This document shows positions 33,253-37,669 of a stretch of DNA of 37,669 nucleotides, piece after piece; the stretch's first letter is position 1; each line of letters opens with the position of its first letter. The notes below the pieces were generated by a model. It was not told the origin of the DNA. It ran no database searches and saw nothing but the letters and a program-made list of their open reading frames with translations. Source of the DNA: Terriglobia bacterium. Its GTDB lineage: Bacteria > Acidobacteriota > Terriglobia > Terriglobales > Acidobacteriaceae. Both the position numbers and the translations under genes were made by a program. The stretch is taken from positions 1 through 37,669 of the forward strand of contig JAIQFM010000019.1 of NCBI GenBank assembly GCA_020073285.1, written 5' to 3'.

Positions 33253-33885
33253 TTACCCCCCGGTAGGCCGGGCGGCGGCGGGACGAGCAGCGTTGATTCG
33301 AGCCAGCACGGCGGCGGATGACTGCTCAAGGGGCACTTCCCCGGAAACGACGATGTCGGCGAAACAGCGGGTGGGACGAACGTAGAGCTCAGCCATGGGA
33401 CGCACGATTTCGACGTACTGCTGGTGGACGGATTCGGCGGTGCGCCCGCGTTCGCGGACGTCGCGGACCTGGCGGCGGGCGAGGCAAACATCGTCGGGGG
33501 CGTCCACGTAGACCTTGGTCCCAAACAGGGACCGAAGATCGTCCCAGTAGAGCGCGAACAGGCCTTCCAGGATCAGGTAACGGCCGGGCGTGACGGTCTC
33601 GCACAACGACGAGCGGGTGTGAACGGTGAAGTCATAAACCGGACGCTGCACCGGCAACCCGGCGGCCAGAGCAGTGAGGTGCTGGCGCAGGAGATCGTGA
33701 TCGACAGCGTCAGGCACGTCGAAATTGAAATGGCAGCGGGACTCGATGGGCAGGAAGGAGAGGTCGGGGTAATAGACGTCCATGGGCAAAATGGGCGCGG
33801 AAAGGAGGCGCGACATAGACTTCGCCAACTCGGTCTTGCCGGCGCAGGATGGGCCGGCGATGGCGATAATGTGAGTAGGGGGCAT
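33253..33885 (-). CDS. Uridine kinase-like P-loop nucleoside kinase
   Basis: A 210-residue cytosolic kinase. The Walker A motif is G11-PSCAGKT (GxxxxGKT), followed by PILPMDVYYPDLSFLP and FDVPDAVDHDLL (the Asp lid region of the uridine kinase/phosphoribulokinase family), LILEGLFALYWDDL (Walker B-like), and LARRQVRDVRERGRTAESV. It would phosphorylate uridine or cytidine with ATP or GTP. ATG at 33885 gives the family's normal N-terminus; the reading frame continues 47 codons upstream but through repeat DNA. There is no ribosome-binding site: a GTTTCAG/GTTTCGG tract comes within 1-3 nt of the ATG. The neighbours are nucleoside phosphorylases and a nucleoside transporter, which supports salvage. 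Exact nucleoside unknown. Confidence 0.88.
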   Translation of the reverse strand: MPPTHIIAIAGPSCAGKTELAKSMSRLLSAPILPMDVYYPDLSFLPIESRCHFNFDVPDAVDHDLLRQHLTALAAGLPVQRPVYDFTVHTRSSLCETVTPGRYLILEGLFALYWDDLRSLFGTKVYVDAPDDVCLARRQVRDVRERGRTAESVHQQYVEIVRPMAELYVRPTRCFADIVVSGEVPLEQSSAAVLARINAARPAAARPTGG

Positions 33886-33888
33886 AGT

Positions 33889-34028
33889 TTCGGTTTCAGT
33901 TTTCAGTTTCAGTTTCGGGAGGACAGTACCAAGTACCTGAGTACCTGGTGAGCTCCGAGTTGCAAGTTCCGAGTAAAGCAGATTCCTCGCTGCGCTCGGA
34001 ATGACACACCCTTCGGAATGACACACCC
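33889..34028. repeat. Repeat-rich leader of the kinase gene
   Basis: GTTTCAG-type units (33889-33920), a GTACCTG tract (33930-33950), GAGTTGC heptamers, the common TCCTCGCTGCGCTCGGAATGACA element (33982-34006), and two direct copies of GGAATGACACACCC (33998-34011, 34015-34028). Confidence 0.75.
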
Positions 34029-34070
34029 TAATGACAATTCGTCAAACCAATGACATCAGGTTAATTTCGG

Positions 34071-34940
34071 TTATGATCCCGCCAAGTCTTCCACCCGCGG
34101 CAAGATCGCTTCCAGCAATTGAATGAATTTTCCTTTCACGCGCTCGCCGGTTTCGAGAACCTCCTTGTGATTGATGGGCTGGTCGAGAATCCCGGCGGCC
34201 ATGTTGGTGACGCAGGAAATGCCGAGCACAGTCATGCCGATATGGCGCGCCGCGATGACTTCGGCGACGGTGGACATGCCCACGACATCGGCGCCGATGG
34301 TGCGAAGGTAGCGAATTTCCGCCGGAGTCTCGTACATCGGGCCATACAAGGCCGCGTAGACGCCCTCGAAAATGTCAATGCCGAGGCGCTGGCCGTGCTC
34401 AAGCGCGATCTGGCGATAAGGGCGGAAGTAGGCCTGGGTCATGTCGAGGAAACGCGGTCCAAGACGCTCGTCGTTGGGACCGATGAGCGGGTTGACGCCC
34501 TGCAGGTTGATGTGGTCCTTGAGCACGACCAGGGCGCCCTGAGTGTAAGTCTCGTTGATGCCGCCGGCGGCGTTGGTGAGGATGAGCCCCTTCACGCCAA
34601 AGCGGCCCAGCGCACGCACCGGGAAAACGACATCGCGCACGCTGTGGCCTTCGTACAGATGCACCCGGCCCTGCATACAGGCGACGCTGACGTGTCCGAG
34701 GTTGCCGATGACCAGATTGCCGGCATGGCCTTCCGCGCTGGGCTTGGGAAAGTGCGGAATATCGGCGTAAGGAATCGAGAGCGCGCCGGTCAGCTTGTCG
34801 GCAAAGGAGCCCAAGCCGGAGCCGAGCACGAGCGCGACCCTGGGGCGCAGCTTGGTCTTGGAGCGCAAGTAGCTGGCGGCCTCTTCGGCACGGGTGAAGT
34901 CGTCGGCGGGCGGGCGGGCAGATTCGGCGGCAAGGTTCAT
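34071..34940 (-). CDS. punA: Purine nucleoside phosphorylase
   Basis: A 289-residue trimeric-type (PNP family I) enzyme that splits inosine/guanosine and deoxy forms with phosphate to base and (deoxy)ribose-1-phosphate. Signatures: VLGSGLGSFAD (38-48), GHAGNLVIG, MQGRVHLYEGHS, ILTNAAGGINETY, ALYGPMYETPAEIRYLRTIGADVVGMSTVAE and SCVTNMAAGIL. Length is normal. The ATG at 34940 is favoured by alignment of the N-terminus, yet there is no ribosome-binding site; GTCGTTG/GTCGATG heptamers come within 8 nt. The gene follows the CNT transporter by 104 nt on the same strand, so transport and cleavage are probably co-expressed. Cytosolic. Identity firm; start less so, as a 29-codon upstream extension is open through repeat DNA. 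Confidence 0.95.
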   Translation of the reverse strand: MNLAAESARPPADDFTRAEEAASYLRSKTKLRPRVALVLGSGLGSFADKLTGALSIPYADIPHFPKPSAEGHAGNLVIGNLGHVSVACMQGRVHLYEGHSVRDVVFPVRALGRFGVKGLILTNAAGGINETYTQGALVVLKDHINLQGVNPLIGPNDERLGPRFLDMTQAYFRPYRQIALEHGQRLGIDIFEGVYAALYGPMYETPAEIRYLRTIGADVVGMSTVAEVIAARHIGMTVLGISCVTNMAAGILDQPINHKEVLETGERVKGKFIQLLEAILPRVEDLAGS

Positions 34941-34942
34941 AA

Positions 34943-35038
34943 AGAGTCGTTGGTCGATGGTCGTTGGTCGATGGCCAAAACAGTCGTTGGCCGTTGGCCG
35001 GACAGGTCGCGAACGACTAACGACCAACGACTAACGGC
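34943..35038. repeat. Heptamer tract with an inverted arm
   Basis: GTCGTTG/GTCGATG units at 34947-34999 are followed by the reverse CGACTAA/CGACCAA units at 35011-35036, so the two arms could form a long hairpin between the transporter stop and the PNP start. Confidence 0.8.
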
Positions 35039-35044
35039 CTTCCC

Positions 35045-36301
35045 TCATTTCATCAAAATTCCGACAATCGAGGCGGACATCAGGTTGGCCATGGTGCCAG
35101 CGAGCATGGCACGAAAGCCGAGCTTGGCCAGGTCCGAGCGCTTATTGGGCGCCAGGGCGCTGATGCCGCCAATCTGAATGCCAATCGAGCTGAAATTGGC
35201 AAATCCACAGAGGGCGAAGGTGGCGATGGTGAAGGAGCGCGGGTCAAGCGTGCTCCTCATCGGGCCGAGGTTGGCGAAGGCGACCAGTTCGTTGATCACC
35301 ATGCGCGTGCCGAGCAGGTTGCCGACGGCGAGGCAGTCGCGCCATGGAATGCCGATCACGAACGCGACCGGGGCGAAGATGAAGCCGAAAATTTTCTCCA
35401 GGCTGGAGGGAAACCAACTCGCCCAATGGTTGTGAATGCCGCCGAAAATGCCGTTGACCAGCGCGATCAGCGCGAGAAAGGAAATGAGCATGGCGGCAAC
35501 GTTGAGCGCCAGGTGCATGCCGTCGATGGTGCCGCGGGCGATGGCGCCGAGAACGTTTTCGTCCTTGTGGTTCACGTCTTCGAGTTCAACCTTGGCAGCG
35601 GCGGCTTCAGTGCCGGGCGGATTGCTTTCGCCGGTCAGCGGAACTTCGGTTTCCGGCACCAGCATCTTGGCCATCAGGATGGTGCCGGGCGCGGTCATGA
35701 TGACGGCGCTGAGCAGGTGCTTGGCCTCGATGCCGTAGAGCACGTAGGCGCCCATGATGCCACCGGAAACGTGCGCCATGCCGGCGGTCATGACGGTCAT
35801 CAGCTCGGAGCGGGTGAGCGAAGGCAGGAAGGGTCGGATGGTGAGCGGCGCTTCGGTTTGTCCCATGAAGATGCTGGCCGCGACGTCGAGCGATTCGGCG
35901 CCGCTGGCGCCCATGAGCTTCATCACCTTGGCAAACTGCTTGATGATGAACTGCATGACGCCGAAGTGATAGAGCACGGCGAAAAATGCGGAGACAAAGA
36001 TGATGGTCGGCAGGACTTGAAAGGCGAAGAAGAAGCCCATGGGCGACATCTTCTTGCCGAGGTCGCCAAAGACGAACGATGCGCCGGCGAAGGAGAAATC
36101 GAGCAGTCGCGTGACGCCGGCACCGGCCTTGGCAAGCACCAGGCGTCCAAACTCAAAGCGCAGCACGAGAAAGGCGAAGGCGAATTGCAGCCCGACCCCC
36201 CACAGCAGGGTCTTCAGGCGAATGGCGCGGCGCGCGGTGGAGAAGGCGAAGGCGAGGCCGAGCATGGTGGCGAGGCCGAGAATGCCGACGAATCTGTGCA
36301 T
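35045..36301 (-). CDS. CNT-family concentrative nucleoside transporter
   Basis: A 418-residue inner-membrane protein, NupC-like, that imports nucleosides with H+ or Na+. It has an N-terminal nucleoside-gate region (LKTLLWGVGLQFAFAFLVLR), SAFFAVLYHFGVMQFII, the conserved SIFMGQTEAPLTIRPFLP (substrate site), AGMAHVSGGIMGAYVLYG, and GNLLGTRMVINELVAFANL and ALCGFANFSSIGIQIGGISALAP in the C-terminal half. A Lys/Glu-rich cytosolic loop lies at ~225-250. The ATG at 36301 has no ribosome-binding site: the CAGTTTC/TAGTTTC/GAGTTTC heptamer tract lies 5 nt upstream. It sits between the pyrimidine nucleoside phosphorylase and PNP genes on the same strand. Confidence 0.94.
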   Translation of the reverse strand: MHRFVGILGLATMLGLAFAFSTARRAIRLKTLLWGVGLQFAFAFLVLRFEFGRLVLAKAGAGVTRLLDFSFAGASFVFGDLGKKMSPMGFFFAFQVLPTIIFVSAFFAVLYHFGVMQFIIKQFAKVMKLMGASGAESLDVAASIFMGQTEAPLTIRPFLPSLTRSELMTVMTAGMAHVSGGIMGAYVLYGIEAKHLLSAVIMTAPGTILMAKMLVPETEVPLTGESNPPGTEAAAAKVELEDVNHKDENVLGAIARGTIDGMHLALNVAAMLISFLALIALVNGIFGGIHNHWASWFPSSLEKIFGFIFAPVAFVIGIPWRDCLAVGNLLGTRMVINELVAFANLGPMRSTLDPRSFTIATFALCGFANFSSIGIQIGGISALAPNKRSDLAKLGFRAMLAGTMANLMSASIVGILMK

Positions 36302-36302
36302 G

Positions 36303-36420
36303 GTTGCCAGTTTCTAGTTTCGAGTTTCCAGCGGCTGAAAACCCAGAGTTGTTCGTGCAGGGGTCCTTCGACTCGCGCGCCGAAAATCGCGGCGCTCTCG
36401 CTCAGGACGACATCCCCTCA
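36303..36420. repeat. Heptamer tract and TTCGACTCGC hairpin element
   Basis: CAGTTTC/TAGTTTC/GAGTTTC units (36308-36331) then CCTTCGACTCGCG...CGCTCAGGACGACA at 36364-36413, related to 29168-29190. Confidence 0.7.
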
Positions 36421-36446
36421 AACCCGCTCGTTCACAAAAATCTGTC

Positions 36447-37669
36447 TTACTCGCCGATCACGCGGTGCACCAGCGGCGGCAACGAGGGCGGCGGCTGCGG
36501 CGAAATGGTGTACGCCGACAGCAGCAGGCGGCGCGCCTCCTCCAGCCGCGCGTCGGAGTTGTACCCGACCGTACACAGCGGCTCGCCCACCGTCACGGCG
36601 TCACCCAATTTCTTGTGCACCGTGATCCCCACCGCGTGATCGATTTTGTCCTCTTTCTTCTCGCGACCGCCGCCGAGCACGACGCACGCCGTCCCCACCT
36701 GCTCGCACATGATGGCGCTGACGTAACCCGCCGCCGGGCTGGCGATGTCAACCGAGTGCTGCGCGCGCGGGAAGCGGGAATAGTCGTCGATCACCTTCGG
36801 ATCGCCGCCCTGCAGTTCGATAATGCGGCGGAATTTCGCGAGCGCGGCTCCGTTCGCGATCATCTCCCCGGCCAGGCTCTTCCCTTCCTCGACGGATTTG
36901 GTGCGCTCGCCAAGATAGAACATCCAGCCGGAGAGTTCGAGACAAAGATCGCGCAGGTCGGCTGGCCCGCCGCCCTTGAGGACGTCAATGCACTCGGCGA
37001 CCTCGTTGGCGTTGCCGGCGGCGCGGCCCAGCGGCTGGCTCATGTCGGTGATCAGGGCGACGACGCGCTTGCCCATGCGCCGGCCGGTTTCGACCATTAA
37101 GTCGGCGAGATGGACGGCGTCTTCTTCTTTCTTCATGAACGCGCCGGAGCCGGTTTTGACATCGAGCACCAGGGCGTCAAGGCCCTCGGCGAGTTTCTTG
37201 CTCATGATGGAGGCGCAGATCAGGCTCGGGCTCTCGACGGTGCCGGTGACGTCGCGCAGCGCGTAGAGCTTCTTGTCGGCGGGGGCGATTTCGGCGGTCT
37301 GCCCGATCAGGCCGCAGCCGCACTCTCGCAATACGCGGCGGAACTCGGCGAGCGAGAGATTGACGTTGAATCCGGGTATGGATTCCAGCTTGTCGAGCGT
37401 GCCGCCGGTGTGGCCAAGTCCGCGCCCGCTGATCATCGGGACAGGCAAGCCGCCAGCGGCCACGATGGGCGCCAGCACCAGCGAAGTCTTGTCGCCCACG
37501 CCGCCGGTGGAATGCTTGTCCACCTTGCGTCCGGGAATGTCGGAAAAATCCAGCACCTGGCCGGAGTGGAGCATGGCCTCGGTGAGCGCGGCGAGTTCGG
37601 GCTTGGACATGCCCTTCAGGACGATGGCCATTAGCAACGCGGCAATCTGGTAATCGGGAATGGCGCCTT
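36447..37669 (-). CDS. Pyrimidine-nucleoside/thymidine phosphorylase (5' end beyond window)
   Basis: About 407 residues of a ~430-450-residue dimeric phosphorylase that splits thymidine/uridine with phosphate. The frame is open through the window end, beginning inside GAIPDYQIAALLMAIVLKGM, so the start is missing. Family signatures follow: LDFSDIPGRKVDKHSTGGVGDKTS (phosphate site), GRGLGHTGGTLDKLESIPG, DVTGTVESPSLICASIMSKKLAEG, LDVKTGSGAFMKKEEDA, and the C-terminal barrel-sandwich domain (VDIASPAAGYV, ITVHKKLGDAVTVGEPLCTV). Substrate range (thymidine only or both pyrimidine nucleosides) cannot be told by eye, so no symbol is given. It is upstream of the CNT transporter by 145 nt of repeat DNA. 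Confidence 0.95.
   Translation of the reverse strand, partial: GAIPDYQIAALLMAIVLKGMSKPELAALTEAMLHSGQVLDFSDIPGRKVDKHSTGGVGDKTSLVLAPIVAAGGLPVPMISGRGLGHTGGTLDKLESIPGFNVNLSLAEFRRVLRECGCGLIGQTAEIAPADKKLYALRDVTGTVESPSLICASIMSKKLAEGLDALVLDVKTGSGAFMKKEEDAVHLADLMVETGRRMGKRVVALITDMSQPLGRAAGNANEVAECIDVLKGGGPADLRDLCLELSGWMFYLGERTKSVEEGKSLAGEMIANGAALAKFRRIIELQGGDPKVIDDYSRFPRAQHSVDIASPAAGYVSAIMCEQVGTACVVLGGGREKKEDKIDHAVGITVHKKLGDAVTVGEPLCTVGYNSDARLEEARRLLLSAYTISPQPPPSLPPLVHRVIGE

Noticed and set aside
33886-34026. N-terminal extension of the uridine kinase-like gene
   Set aside because: The 47 extra residues are encoded by repeat tracts; the family begins just before the P-loop.
35426-36625. 399-codon plus-strand frame
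   Set aside because: Antisense of the CNT transporter with His/Glu/Gly-rich translation.

Overview
This is a high-G+C bacterial chromosome window that most resembles Acidobacteriota of the Terriglobia type. That placement is inferred from the very large Oar-like TonB receptor with an N-terminal carboxypeptidase-regulatory domain, the class II (B12) ribonucleotide reductase as a long single chain, the TMTC-like TPR membrane protein, and a heavy load of short palindromic and heptameric repeats between and even inside genes. No rRNA, tRNA, transposase or integrase gene was seen.

Layout. 1-1.2 kb: 3' part of ilvC, then a small cupin. 1.2-7.05 kb, all minus strand: response regulator and histidine kinase, an outer-membrane porin, a secreted cupredoxin coupled to it by a 4-nt TTGA overlap, and an ECF sigma factor. 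This reads like one envelope-response cluster. 7.2-9.8 kb: a DUF2007-like protein, a 20-residue very basic peptide, a rhodanese and an AidB-like acyl-CoA dehydrogenase. 9.9-11.3 kb: a 91-bp tandem repeat array and a DUF4349 membrane protein. 11.5-12.9 kb: a visibly AT-richer two-gene operon (TIR-like ThsB protein plus two-helix transmembrane macro-domain protein) that matches a type II Thoeris anti-phage system and is the standout of the window. 13.1-16.35 kb: nrdJ, with a promoter carrying two NrdR-type boxes. 16.8-22.5 kb: an amidohydrolase lipoprotein, a double-domain M16 peptidase, and a Tat-signal gene broken by one in-frame TGA. 23-26.7 kb: Fe/Mn superoxide dismutase and a YncE-propeller/phosphoesterase fusion. 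26.95-32.75 kb: the TMTC-like protein and the TonB-dependent receptor. 33.25-37.67 kb: nucleoside salvage (uridine-kinase-like P-loop kinase, purine nucleoside phosphorylase, CNT nucleoside transporter, pyrimidine nucleoside phosphorylase running off the end).

How the genes work together. In the last cluster the transporter imports nucleosides, the two phosphorylases release bases and (deoxy)ribose-1-phosphate, and the kinase rephosphorylates nucleosides. Thoeris genes would act as a pair: the TIR enzyme makes a nucleotide signal from NAD on infection and the membrane macro protein senses it and disables the cell.

Beyond genes, the striking property is repeat invasion. At least five families occur: degenerate heptamer tandem repeats (about 18 loci), hairpins with a GCGAGGGCGC core (nine exact copies seen, all same orientation), GGCT(A/G)AAGCC hairpins, CCCACCC...GGGTGGG hairpins, and a ~156-bp element seen twice. 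Several sit in frame inside coding sequence (nrdJ, the M16 peptidase signal region, the amidohydrolase, the phosphoesterase), and others directly abut start codons that lack a ribosome-binding site. All coordinates and repeat counts were read by eye; no alignment or database search was run.
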